This document shows, one piece after another, positions 11,501 to 45,954 of a stretch of 64,000 nucleotides of DNA. The stretch spans positions 44,037,682-44,101,681 of the forward strand of contig CM040742.1 of NCBI GenBank assembly GCA_022829145.1, written 5' to 3'. The notes beneath the pieces are model-generated. The model made no database searches and was not told the DNA's origin. It saw only the letters and a program-made list of their open reading frames with translations. How positions within the stretch are numbered: position 1 is the first letter of the stretch; each line of letters begins with the position of its first letter. Both the position numbers and the translations under genes were made by a program. The stretch is from Albula goreensis (taxonomy: Eukaryota > Chordata > Actinopteri > Albuliformes > Albulidae).

Positions 11501-14348
11501 GGAGCTAACCTAATCATTAACTCCATTCATAGAAGGCAGCATTCTGCAGGGATTAGCAGTCTGTGGCATTAGCCTAGAGGTGTCAGCATTTTCATTCACC
11601 CTTCATCAAACCGCAGACACAAAAGAGGGGGTCGAGAGAAGATCCTTACCCACTATTGCAAGTAATCTGTCCGCCTCTTCTCTCGTTTCCCCGATGCAAC
11701 GGCTGCCTGTGGAAAAGACACAAGCTCCAATGCACCGTCTAATACCATCAGGCTGGAAGATGGGACTGATTTTTAAAAAATGATTTACCTGTCAGGGGAT
11801 ACTGAGGGTCAACGTGCTCTTCCTTCACAGAGTCAGCCACCGTTTCTGGTTCCTCTGTCGAAACAGGCAAAATGTACTTGTCATTTCATCACTGTACATT
11901 GCCCTGACAGCTGTTCCATTAAACTAAAGAGAGAATTTCACAAGCTGCAAGAGTGACCTGGCTACAGCAGTGGTTTTTATTCACATTTATGTTACATCAG
12001 ACATACCCTGGATTTCATGTGGCTCTGCTTTCACACGCACTGCTACAAAGCTGGAAGAGAAAGAATTAATCGGCATTGATGGTCTCCGCATGACCATTTT
12101 TTAAAATGCATAAAAGCCTGCAATGCCAAACACTAAATATTGCATGTGTATAACCTGAAAGAGAATGCAATACAAATTCATCAGGTGGTGCAAAGAACTT
12201 AGTTACAGTATTCAGTCTGTGAATAAGTAGGATTGTGCCATGCAGAGAAGATTATATGAATAATGGATTTTTTTCAATAGAAGGCTTTTATATGAGCAGT
12301 ATTGAAAACATTGTAGCTCTTAGAAGTTTCAGAATCTTCTGAAATCTTCTTCAGAAGTTCTTTCAGAATCATTATTCCTTATATTGATGTCTGTGTAGTA
12401 CAGAACACACCAGGTCCCCTTGTAAAAACACATTTGTAAAGAACTTGCCGAACCAGTCTTCCTAATTTTGATTTACACATGCCTTTTCTTTTCCACATAA
12501 TATTCTACTAAGTGACAATAGTTTAATATATTAAAAAGTTTAAAACTACAAACATAAAAACATTCTTCAAAGGAAGAGAAATTTTGGCACCTTTTCACTT
12601 GTTAAATTCAACTGGCTATCTTTGACCCATTTACACCAACCTTATATTTACTCAAATGACATTTTAATTTTTTCAAAGACCGAGGATATAAATTGACTGT
12701 TCAGTTTGAGACCTTTGCAAATGATAAATGTTGTCCTACCTTGGCAGCCACGACTGTTCACAGCATTTTTCATATTTGTTTTTTCGGTGGGTATGAATTA
12801 TATTTACCGATCTGGTGAACTGTTTTCACACTTGACTGCCTGACTGATATCCTTTCCTGCAATTCAAATAGAAAACAAATCCTTGTTCAGAAGTGCAAAT
12901 ATTCTGGCTCAGTGTGACTATGTAAACACGCCATTCGGACACTATTTTTCTGAAGCAATTCTTTGCCTTGAAAAATCTTGAGGTACAGCTAGAATTACCC
13001 CCAACACAAGCCTCCATTTCTGAATTATGGATATATAAGACACAACTGAGATGCAGTCAAATTTGATTAAACTGGAAAAGATTCCCCCACCTTTCAGCTT
13101 TCTTTGTACCAAAACCGGCCTGAAAATGAAGTTGGAGGGCAATTAGACAGTCGTTAGAGCCAGTGAAATTCAATTAAATACATCTCATACAGGCAGGCAT
13201 ACGGAAAGTGGCACCACCTTCTCAAAACAAAGCTAATGTGGGACTTCTTTTCTAGAATTTTCTTCAGTGTTGATACGTCATAGTTTTCAGGCTCCTGCAA
13301 AACGATTCCATCAGGAAGACCTTTCACTTCCACATTCGAGGGGTCCTCCTGAATCTTGCTGTAAGGCACAGGCAACAAACTGGACTCCCCAAAAGCTTTT
13401 CCTAAACCGAATGAAACATTGACCGTTACCACCCTACATTCTCATTACCGAGTGAATTTTAGACATACAACAGGCCAGTGCGTTTGATTAGACTGGCATT
13501 ATTATTAATTGGGGGAACAAACAGTGATGTATTATTGCCATTATGCTAAACATTTATACTTTATTGTCCATTTGCCATACATGACAGTACATTGTCATAT
13601 ACCAAGTCTAATTAATGTGTTGTCAGTCCTTTGCTTGCATATTCAAAATGAACAGCTTCGCCTGAGTGTCCTCCATTTTACTGCACCCTACTGTACTAGA
13701 CATCTTACTGTTACCATATGCTCATTTTCTAAGTTCATACACGGCTAGTGTTCCACTCCAAGAATCGCATATGCAAATGAACTGATTGTCAGTTACTACT
13801 TCTTATGAATCATGATTCTCAGGGGGTGTGTGAGAGACATGAACATCTTTGCCCAACCAAATCGGCTGTCAGAAATCTGTTGGCTCTAATCTGAATGCAT
13901 AAAGCCCAGGCCAATACACTTACTGAAGCTATCCAAACGCTCTGTCAGACACTGAGTGTCTGGAGAAAGAGAGTCCGGCTCCAGTTACCGTAACATGAAG
14001 AGAAGACATCCTCCACTGCCTTTTTCAGTTTTTCCCTGTTCAGCTTGTCTGAAGCGTGCGGGAAAGGAAGGTGTTTTATCCTCACTTGCTCTCTGTCTCT
14101 CTCCTCCTCAGAAAGACCTACAAGTCAAGGGGAGACATATGTCTACAGATTTCAAGGAAGAGGAAGAAGACAGCCCTTCACTTAATTCACCTCGGTAAAC
14201 GTAGTTCATTCTGGTATGACTGTCAGAAGTGGTACAAATAAATATGACTCTATTCAATAATTACATGCTGTATTTAATTTACTCCATGATTACCCATATT
14301 GTTGAATTCAACTTCCTTCAACACTTTTTACATACAGTTCATTGCTGT

Positions 14349-14380
<32 letters not shown>

Positions 14381-15153
14381 AAAAGAAAGAAAGAAAGAAA
14401 GAAAGAAAGACAGGACATCTAGAATGTTTCTGCTGACACTGAATTTGAACAGGCTTAGATTTGCTGAGCTTTTGCAAACAAAGACTTACAGTATGTGACA
14501 AAGTCTCTCTGGAAGTCCGACCTGATGTTGGCGTATCCTTTCCCCCTCTCCGTGCCCACCACAAACACCTCCTTGTTGAACACAGCCAGGCAGGCCACCT
14601 CTACGCTTGACTTGGCCAGCTCCTTGCACTGAAAAGTCATCACCCACTCGGTTAACGCACATTTAGGAACATCCACACTCTTTACGATTTCAGCAGGTCC
14701 ACTTTTTAAACATCAAATTAAGAAAAATGGAAATAAAAGCACCAAAATGGTCTCGATCTGATTCCATATTATTCCTATATAACGAAACAAATGGTCATTA
14801 ATTGTACTTCTTTTTACATTAGAATTTCTCGAGCACTGTATGAAATAAGTTGGTTTCAATTAGGTTCTTCAGCAGAGGAGCGTGAGGTACTGAACTGCAA
14901 ACTGCAGGAATGAGCTACAGCAATATTTTATGGCAAGTGAACACTGGCCAACATTTGGTTTTTAAACCTCCAAAATTACAGCATCACATAAAATGTCTCA
15001 AACAGCGTATCAATCACCTTAATTTTTCATTATTAAAAGTACTGACGAATTTACCATAGAGTCGAGCGCTGACATTAGGAATGTCACCACAAGGTGACTG
15101 TCTGATGACCGTAGCTCCCCAGAGGGTTGTGGCAAGACCCCAGTCTGTGCCAT
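8411..15153 (-). CDS. TFII-I-like protein fused to a Crypton-derived tyrosine recombinase (DUF3504-like) domain
   Basis: Twelve coding exons: 15153-15055, 14628-14490, 14048-13989, 13401-13218, 13119-13091, 12042-12007, 11854-11789, 11706-11650, 10645-10607, 10137-9512, 9090-8860, 8538-8411. All junctions agree in phase, except a one-base deficit inside 10137-9512. The product is about 564 residues. Residues 1-99 match the TFII-I N-terminal leucine-zipper region (VVTFLMSALDSM, CKELAKSSVEVACLAV, FVVGTERGKGYANIRSDFQ). Residues 100-160 are I-repeat 1 (PVPYSKIQEDPSNVEVKGLP). Linker exons then give VRVKAEP, VKEEHVDPQYP and DPEVEVTIE, as in TFII-I. From about residue 260 it becomes a Crypton-type YR domain: TKWGMTVLRKWYQ, ELDDILREFYLNAK, LYLSKLNP, DIWYNTKPVGVN, YSNHSIR. 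TFII-I proteins are nuclear DNA-binding transcription regulators. No further I-repeats follow. Two separate genes are possible, but no stop, promoter or poly(A) signal was seen between the parts. Confidence 0.8.
8860..9090 (-). CDS. fusion gene exon 11, Crypton YR middle region
   Basis: It is 231 nt, phase 1 to phase 1. It encodes REFVYAAKDERSELMRRACQ, MYALPGDPCCPVSAFQLYLS, KLNPFSSALFQHP and DIWYNTKPVGVNVL. YxLPGDxxCPVxxxxxYLSKLNP is a strong signature of animal Crypton-type recombinase domains. Confidence 0.9.
9512..10137 (-). CDS. fusion gene exon 10, Crypton YR N-terminal and core region
   Basis: It has acceptor TTTCTACAG and donor GTAGTT. It encodes LCSTKWGMTVLRKWYQARFQ, then ELDDILREFYLNAKTSKKDP, SLNAIRKSINRYLRGPP, LKLEGKALTRHMVPLAPDDL, KVWFDIMFFLARDGGGG and FTRESFSFGIDEQ. 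The pattern matches animal Crypton-like YR proteins and DUF3504 of KIAA1958-type genes. The R-rich stretch after FLARD probably corresponds to the first catalytic arginine box. The exon is 626 nt, whereas matching phases require 627; the frame changes near 9955-9972. Confidence 0.85.
10607..10645 (-). CDS. fusion gene exon 9, bridge exon between TFII-I part and recombinase part
   Basis: It encodes EMREDPEVEVTIE with phase-1 ends, acceptor TTATTTCAG and donor GTGAGT. It resembles the human TFII-I inter-repeat motif VPEIEVTVEG, so the last TFII-I-type exon is only about 470 bases from the recombinase exon and joins it in phase. Confidence 0.7.
11650..13119 (-). CDS. fusion gene exons 5-8, acidic/KxEP linker
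   Basis: Four short exons: 13119-13091 (PVLVQRKLK), 12042-12007 (VRVKAEPHEIQ), 11854-11789 (EPETVADSVKEEHVDPQYPL) and 11706-11650 (SRCIGETREEADRLLAIV). The VKxEP and VKEExxDPxY motifs parallel the TFII-I linker after repeat 1, which carries SUMO-type VKxE sites. All have phase-1 outer joins. For 12042-12007 the acceptor TTTGTAG was preferred over TTCCAG eight bases upstream because only it keeps the frame. Confidence 0.78.
13218..13401 (-). CDS. fusion gene exon 4, I-repeat 1
   Basis: This 184-nt exon (phase 1 to phase 2) is the size of the other I-repeat exons in the window. It encodes KAFGESSLLPVPYSKIQEDP, VKGLPDGIVLQEPENYD and LKKILEKKSHISFVLR. The P-E-N-Y-D motif and KSHISFVLRR match repeat 1 of human TFII-I ([20 protein letters not shown]) rather than later repeats. 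Confidence 0.92.
13989..14048 (-). CDS. fusion gene exon 3, helix before I-repeat 1
   Basis: It encodes KLNREKLKKAVEDVFSSCY and ends in a phase-1 G before GTAACT. It corresponds to the human TFII-I stretch ETLRKTVEDYFCFCYG. The acceptor is GCTTCAG. A preceding alternative exon (the human VEEEEKAAEM segment) was not found. Confidence 0.75.
14350..14410. repeat. (GAAA)n microsatellite
   Basis: About 15 GAAA units with one longer A run, in intron 2 of the fusion gene about 80 bases after the exon 2 donor. Confidence 0.97.
14490..14628 (-). CDS. fusion gene exon 2, TFII-I leucine-zipper/dimerisation region
   Basis: It starts TGC (CKELAKSS) after TTTTCAG and ends with TAC T before GTAAGT. It reads EVACLAVFNKEVFVVGTERG and SDFQRDFVTY, closely matching human TFII-I residues around [20 protein letters not shown]. 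Confidence 0.9.
15055..15153 (-). CDS. fusion gene exon 1, TFII-I N-terminus with start codon
   Basis: It is 33 codons, starting MAQTGVLPQPSGELRSSD and ending VVTFLMSALDSM before donor GTAAAT. Human TFII-I begins MAQVAMST and has VVTFLMSALESM at the same exon end, which fixes both start and frame. The upstream sequence runs back to an acceptor near 15181, so at least one leader exon lies further right. Confidence 0.9.
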
Positions 15154-16137
15154 CGTCTGTAACCGAGGACCAATTGTTCTGCAAAGATGGAGGCAAAGAA
15201 AACCTTAAAAATATGACAATGTATATAACTTTTCTGTAGGAAACGTTCCGCAAGTGGAAAAGAACCGCATTTGAATCTCGTGCCGTTCTCTTGACAGGCA
15301 CTTTAATTGATGTGGAAACCTTTGTACTTTCGAAAACTATATTTACATTATGCACATGCTAAAAAGGGAAGGATGTGTAGCTCATGAACGCGTTTAACCA
15401 AAGCGGTTCATTGGTTTAACATCTGCGAGAATGTTTCAGAGAAATAAAGAATTCAAATGGCTAAGGTGTCAGGGTGTTTGTCTATTTAGTCAATAGGCTA
15501 TAGTTAGCTCACAAAATGTAAGACCTTAAAGTAAAACAACATGTCTGATGTAAAGACATGCACTATTGCAATATTGATTATTTTATATAAGGAACAGCGA
15601 GCTGAGCTATTGACAACTGCAAAAGGCATGTCTGAGTGATGACGTGACCAACTGGCCTTATCACAGGACCTTTCGAACTCATGTTATTTCCTATGCATTA
15701 TGACAGTCGACTAAACTGAAAATGGCTATGTGCCACCCAATGTCTCAAAGCACCTACGATGTAACATTCACATAATCGGGAGCTAGCAGAAAAAGGCAAC
15801 CTGTGGCGACGCATTCATGCATAACGTTCGCTTTCTGGATAGCGCGTATACACGACTAACGTTTGTAAACATCAATCATGACTCATGACCAACAAGTAGG
15901 GTAGATAACAAGCAAAAAGTACAATTATCTGCCTTCTATTATGGAAATGAGAATACTACAGCTATCAAGCCAGCTAACCATCACGTTCCCACTCAGACAT
16001 GTGTAAGTGATCGGGCCATTTAATCAAATCAGACCTGGACTGAAATAAACAGTTCCACGCTGTCGGAAATTGCATGCGAAGATTGCATCTGTATTCTCAG
16101 TTTCAACATAATTCCCGGCATAGCTAGCTAACTTAGC

Positions 16138-16500
16138 TACTTACACAAATCAAGTGGAATGGTAACTGTTGCGTTGCTGATGCGTTCAGTTGTCACTGGT
16201 CAAACAGCAGATGTTAATAACAGCTATGTCGTTAATGTCGTTTGCTTTAACTGTGCATACTGTCTACCTGACTATGCTTATTATCGCGCTAAACAGATTG
16301 ACAAAAATCAAGACACATGTCGCCGACAATGGCCACGTTAGTATTTTATCAGCTTAACATTGAGAGGTCTTTTCAGATGTTTTCAGTCATTTTTTCCTAA
16401 TAACACCTCCTTCTTCGCAACCTGTCTGAGCCACACTCAGTATCGCAGGAACTTGAACTGGTGGTCATGTCTACGAGCGTCATGCAGCGCGGATCCACCG
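16138..16500 (-). promoter_or_regulatory. possible leader exon and promoter area of the fusion gene
   Basis: On the minus strand a GTAAGT donor lies at 16143-16138, preceded by ATTTGT. The coding exon 1 has an acceptor near 15181. A non-coding exon starting somewhere between 16150 and 16500 is therefore likely. This is placement by splice site only; no core promoter motif was confirmed. Confidence 0.3.
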
Positions 16501-18080
16501 ATCTGCTTCTTAAACGGAACGTCGCTGTCAAAGATCCAAACGCATCTTTTCAAAATTACTGCCGTTTATTTAAGCTTTTAATAAATGCTGTCCACATATG
16601 TAATACGTTGTAGTTGTTTACGTAAGTGGTTCGTTTTATATAATGTGCTCAGTGAATCAGATGAAAAAGATTATTTAGTGGTCGTACAATATTCACACCA
16701 CAAATCCATTTGAAAGGGAATCCTTCCTGTGGAATTGAGCGAAACCGTAAGCTGCACACCCAATCAGTGACAAGGCCGAAAGCGCGTTGCATTCTTGGAG
16801 TTGTGGTTTCCACCACCAAATATTCCCGAAAATATTACTTTGATCCAAGTTTCTGAGAATAGGAATTTCACTGCTTGTGGGTGTGTTGGTTCTCAGTGCT
16901 GGTAGTCGCAGAAAAGTCAGAATATTGAATCATTATGACTGCATTTAAATAAAATACTAATTATTCTTCTACTATTGTTACCTGCGTCTTTCTGTTGAGT
17001 AACTGTGGTTTCATCGATGAGTGTGTATTTGACAAATTCAACACAATAATATTAAACACAAATGCAAGGCAACACATTTTATTTCAAAGGCCTAAATGGC
17101 GTTAAGGTACAGCGTAGAAATACTTGTGAATCCAGAGAGACAGTTGCAACAGGATATCATACATAATTCTCCTTTCCTTTACACAAAATTACATTCATAA
17201 TGACTTTTTTCCTTAGTGTAACTATTAACTTAGTTTTGATATGTTACAAAAAAGACCAACTTAGGGCCGAATCCAGGCATGAGTTACGCACTGCTGGAGT
17301 GTTTTTTTTTTCCACGTAAAAATCTGGCTTCTAAGAATTACCACAGTGTGGAAAACGCACTTAAATGGCCTGACTTGGATTTGGATTTGACCCTTAGGGA
17401 ACAGTAAAAAATATCTGACTGTTTTTGCTCTTGAATGAGATTACTCCTTTGTGGGAAAACACCCACATCCTTACAATCAGGTCTCAAGGAATGTCACTGC
17501 ACAATAAACACTGCTGCAGGTGCTGCAGGGTGTGACGGGTTGGACAATCCTGCTGGTAAAGGAGGTCTGCTGAACCCACTATCCTGATATTGTTTTATAA
17601 GTAAATGCATTTTAGTGAACATTTAATTCTATGTCCCTGCAAATACGCAACATGTTTCTTTAAATAAATAAATAAATAATTTTACAGACAACGTAATAGC
17701 GTGAAACCAGATTATTAGTGACAACATCATGACTTGGGTAGATTTTATACCACCAGCAAAAAAAAAATAAAAAATAAAACAAAACATAACAACAGAAGGT
17801 TTCTATGGGCTGAAGTTTATGAAAAACAATCCCTAAAAACCTTTCCTTCTGTAGCAGAAGAGCACACATTTTGAAATCTCCTTACAGGACTGTGCATAAA
17901 TATGTTAAGACAGTATAATTGTGTAGTGGGAAGGAGAATATTTAATCTTAAGGAGTGTTTCAAATGGAAAAATCCATGAAAGAAAACCTATGATATAGCA
18001 CACATTCAAGAGGTTCTGAACAGAAGCTGTGGGCGCTGTTCCGCACAGAACCATCGCAAATTAGTGTCTGTCAAGCACGG
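16501..18080. other. intergenic region between gtf2ird1 and the fusion gene
   Basis: About 1.6 kb without a recognised exon. It has AT-rich stretches and a T-run near 17301-17310. The two TFII-I family genes are therefore tight tandem neighbours on one strand. Confidence 0.6.
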
Positions 18081-18088
18081 AGCAAATC

Positions 18089-18094
18089 TTTATT
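18089..18094 (-). terminator. gtf2ird1: candidate polyadenylation signal of gtf2ird1
   Basis: Minus-strand AATAAA (plus-strand TTTATT), about 215 bases after the stop codon at 18310 and beside an (ATT)n run. It would give a short 3' UTR; other AATAAA copies lie further left (for example near 17079). Confidence 0.45.
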
Positions 18095-18309
18095 ATTATT
18101 ATTATTATTTTTTTGTTGCCACAAAAAATGAAACAAGCACTCCTTCCACCTCTCTTATGTGAGTCTTCCTTTTTTTACGTGCCATTTAAAAAAAGTCACA
18201 CAAGCCCATTTTGACTAAAAGCACTCAGGTTCATCTCATAACATGTTATCAAGCACTCCTTGGCAGATATCCTTTTTTCATTTGAGAAGACAACTTTTCC
18301 ACTGGTCTT

Positions 18310-41659
<23,350 letters not shown>

Positions 41660-42929
41660 TCCTTCCTGGGCGGAAAACGCAGCGACATTTACAAAACCGA
41701 CATTTACAAAACCCACCATGCACACTAAACACTCTGCCAAGACAGAGACCAACACTGTGCAAAGAGATGCTTTACTACACTGCAACAATGAAATCAGAAT
41801 GGGTACTGTATACTCAAATTTCCATAATAACTCTTGTTATTGTGGTTTTAACATAAATTTTCATACCTAATATTTTACCAACTAGATTATTTTCCTTAAA
41901 TCAAAGTTACATTCCTTGCTTTAAGACATCTTATCCTTGCTCCCCCATGTATATGATTATTTAAAAATTCAAGTATATTATTGAAATTTTAAAATATTTT
42001 TACAGTGCATTTATTAATGTGGAAAAAAATCTAACCATATTCTCCTTTAGTTTAAATGTCTTGAGGCATGCTTCTCCATGAGGGCACTGATTTGACTGTA
42101 GTTTTACTGCTCTCTAACTCTCGCACTGGTTTTCTACCCATTTTATATCCAGCAAGGTGCCTTAGCTAATAGAGCTTGCAATTATGCCAAAATTCTAATT
42201 CTGATTAATTAAAATGATCACCTGCCCAGCAACAAGCCATACAGGATACTGCAAGGCAGCGATCTGGAATCTCATTGGCCATATATGCTTGTGCGAGGGA
42301 GCCTGGTTGCGTAGCTAGGGACTGCTTCTGTAATGGTAACCTGAACAACTCAGGTCAACTGAAGCTCTCTCTGGCTCCAGGCCAGCTAGGTCCCGCTGCC
42401 ATAGGCCTTCTGGTCACAGTCAGCCAATGACTGGCAGTGTCTAGGTTATACAACTCATAGCAAGAGTGCTACTCAATTGCCGTCCTAAAACTACCCTGTC
42501 TGTTGGCTGTCCGAGATCCTCTTTCAGAAGATTATAGGTATATTGGATATGGACAGACATACAAACTGCTGAGTGAAACTCACACCAACCCTGTTATAAT
42601 TGTTTCATTATAATTCTCCATTGTGGATCAAAGGCCATTTTTCAGGTGAAACTGAGGCCCAATAGCCTAGCCTGTTAGGTATCCGTATGATATGTACTCA
42701 TTACCAACAGGCCTCTACTTCTTTCCCATAATATTATTTTTGTATATCCTGTATAACTGTTCAGCGACCACACAACAGGATATACAGAAATAAGATCATG
42801 GAACATGACAAAGTGCAAAAGCAAAGGCCTACTGAAAGAAAGGTCATGCATCTAACAGGTTGGCTTTTGAGCATAAACACTAAAGAGGCTAACGCTATAC
42901 AGTGATTTTAATGGGGAAGGGAGGGGGCA

Positions 42930-43105
42930 AGCTGATTAAGAGGCTTTAAAAGTGCTAGTACGATCCACCATGCAATATGCTAATACAAAAATCTGTTACA
43001 CACATGTGAAAGCAGCTAATTACGATAAGCTTTTGTCAGCCAATTAAAGTTGGCCCAGATTATGTCTTAAAGCCCCTTCATCCTTAATTTGCTCTGCCGT
43101 AAAAT
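42930..43105. promoter_or_regulatory. candidate conserved non-coding element in gtf2ird1 5' intron
   Basis: A non-repetitive AT-rich block with homeodomain-type words (GCTAATTACGATAAGC, CAGCCAATTAAAGTTGG, GATTAAGAGGCTTT). This is inferred from texture and location only; no alignment was possible. Confidence 0.25.
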
Positions 43106-44374
43106 GGCAGAAGAGCCAGAAACTTGAGAGACCCTGTTTGGTACCGACAGGAATCTCAATTGAAGGAAGAAAACACCATAAAACCCTCAAGCTCTTCTTT
43201 TCTTCCTCCTCTTCCCTCCCCCTTCCAAACTCTCCCCCACTTTCAGTGTCATTTGGGCCATCCGTCTGTCTGCATCCCCAAGCAAAACTGTTCCAGCGGC
43301 TTGTTCCCTCGCCTCCAACTCTCTCAGCATGACCAGTTCAATATAATAAATAGGCCCGCATTTCTTTTTTTTAATGGGTACACAGGGAATCGAAGACAAA
43401 GAAAGAAAGAACGTGGAGAAAAAAAAGAAACGAGGGAAGGAGAGAGGGGGCATAAAAATCGCAATCCTAATTCCTGGCCCCTCGCGTTCTCATGGCAACC
43501 GCAATCCGTCTCCTTGGAAACTAATCTCGAGGCATTTGAACAATGTAGCTTCGGCCTTTAATCTCTGCAGACACTGTGAGCCATTATCCTAGCCTCCGGG
43601 CAGCCCAAACCACAGACTCCACACAGGGGGGAGAGAGAGAGAGAGACAGTCCCTACTGCACAACTGCCTGTCTGATTCTGCCTCGCTTCTGAGCAGAATC
43701 CAAACACATACCCCCACCCACCTCCCCACAGCTCCCCCCACCTCCCCAAACAGCTACAGCACAGAAATAGATGTCCTTTTTTTCGATTACATCTTTCAGG
43801 CGTGCGCACAACTGCACACACAAACATACACAGACACACAGCAAAGTTGGAAAAAAAAAGATGGGGCTATTGTCTAGTAGTCTTACGGTCAGCCAATGAC
43901 TGATTGACTTTACTGCTACAGGAAAGTCTTTGTTGTATGATTAGTAAAACAGTGAAATCTACCTTGCAATTCAAGGTTCACCAAATGGGATTTGTTACAA
44001 ACATGTATGGACATATTAACACTACAATTCTGAAAATGTATCATAACAGCTTGTTAAGCATACATTTTAATTTATGCAAAATTCTCATCTTACATGTTAC
44101 AGTTGTTGTTTATTTTTTTCACATACGAGTTGCTGGTAATTCACATTTGTTCAGGTAGAGGCACAAATCACCGTTAATTTCACAATGTAAAAGCGAGATG
44201 GACACATCCTGTGTCGCCTGGATTCTGTAATTCTATCCCCTGCAGTGACCGCTTCTGCCGGCATACAGATGAACTCAAGGTCAACTATCTGTCAGCCCAG
44301 GAGTTAACCAATTTAGTGGGAAATGAGCAACGCCAATGATAGAGGGACTGGTTCGCAAAAAACAGTCCTTTCTA

Positions 44375-44392
44375 CCCCCCCCCCCCCCCCCA
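44375..44392. repeat. poly-C run
   Basis: About 17 consecutive C; its true length in the genome is uncertain. Confidence 0.9.
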
Positions 44393-45592
44393 AGCCAGAT
44401 CTCATATCTACATAAGTGCTCTGGTTAAAGTCTGGTCCAAAGACACATCTGGCAATAATGTAATCTAAAACAGAGCATGCTCGCTACAATTACCAATCAC
44501 CCAGGCATCCTCTTTCTGTTTTGACTCCTGCTTGGATTCGGAGACCGCGCGTCCCTTCCAACCATACATCTTCCATCCAAACGCGTGAACAGAAAAACTG
44601 TCCAACCAGGGGTTACAAAATGCTGAGTGCTGGGCTCAAAACTGTCCCAAGCTCTTCACCCAAGCGCACAAAAATAATAATAACAGCGGTGGACTTGGAA
44701 CATGAAGGAAACATATGATTTCAAGAACCCGTTTGATGCAGGTCTTACCATTTTACAAACACCCACCCACATGCTGCACACACGAGCTAAAGGTATCGGT
44801 TGGGGGGGGTTGTGTATGTTGCAAAAAAATATAGAAGCAGCTTTTGTTCCCCCATAATTCGTTCCCTACCCCTGCACATAATTCCTTGAGAAAATGGGGG
44901 AACACAACCATGGACAATTATGAACACGCCCTGATGTCATCGAGACAAAGTGGGGGGTTTTTTTTGGCAGAAATGCTCCACTGCGCTGCCTAATGACAGT
45001 CTGACCAATTTTGAGTTCTCCTGGGGATATACAGTGATTTTATTTGTCCTGACTTTTCCAAGCCTGTGGGGGCACAGTTGATCCTTACTTGTTGATTAAT
45101 TCCCCATATGGTGGTTAGAGATATTACAGTGATCTCAAAGAGGGTATCATGGATTTCTGAGCGGTTTTTCTCTAAGAAGCTTGTGGCTCTTGCTTGCCAT
45201 TGATACACAATACTTTGCTTAATACCCTAAACAAGAGGTTCTGGGCACTGAGCCCTCTGAATAACACTGCTGTATCTAAATCGTTTAGCTCAATGCTGAT
45301 CATTGACTTTTAATTACCTTTAACCCCTCATGCTCCGAAACGTGAACACACAATCCAAGTGTGCCTCCACAGACATGACTTTGGCCATACACAACTGGCT
45401 GATACAGCAACACTATTTTCTTCAGTCTCTCTTTGTGTGGTGTTAGTTAGTGTTGGTAAAATGAGGTTTCATAAACCCCAAAATAGATGGGGCTTAAATA
45501 AGATGTCAATCATTGAATTGACTTAACCAATCTGAACATGCAGCTCTTCACAAACTGGTTCAGTCAGTCAATGATATCATCCCTGTGTCCTG

Positions 45593-45954
45593 AAAGTGCA
45601 CTACATACGCTACACTATTGTGTATCCTCTGTGTACTATTCTAGAAAGAGCATGTTTTCAGTAGTTCATGTATGAGAGTGAACACACTTGGTAGTATTTT
45701 ACTATCCAGAAAACACGTCACCAGTGTTGATGACGCTTCTGCGTTTACCGTTTTGTTTAAAATGTTTGGTTGCAGGAGGAGCCTCCCTTTCCATTTCGTG
45801 TTGCATTCTGGGACAATAGTGTCCATGCAAACCACACTTTGGATCGCCGCCATTGTTAGTGCATATACTTGTACTATCTAGTGCATAGTGTGTGACAAAA
45901 ATTAACCACACTATGTACTACACACTCAAAAAATGTCTGTATGTAGTGCACTTT
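45593..45954. mobile_element. MITE with 16-bp perfect terminal inverted repeats
   Basis: AAAGTGCACTACATAC at 45593-45608 is the exact reverse complement of 45939-45954. The ends also share AGTGTA/TACACT-type words with the interior (GTACTATCTAGTGCATAGTG, CACTATGTACTACACACTC). It has no coding capacity, and a target duplication is not evident. Confidence 0.75.

Noticed and set aside
12820-13020. Possible extra TFII-I exon (MEACVGG)
   Set aside because: It has weak splice sites, and exons 13119-13091 and 12042-12007 already join in phase without it.
15014-15355. Minus-strand frame reading NNWSSVTDDGTDWG
   Set aside because: Wrong frame of the TFII-I first coding exon; the adjacent frame reads VVTFLMSALDSM.
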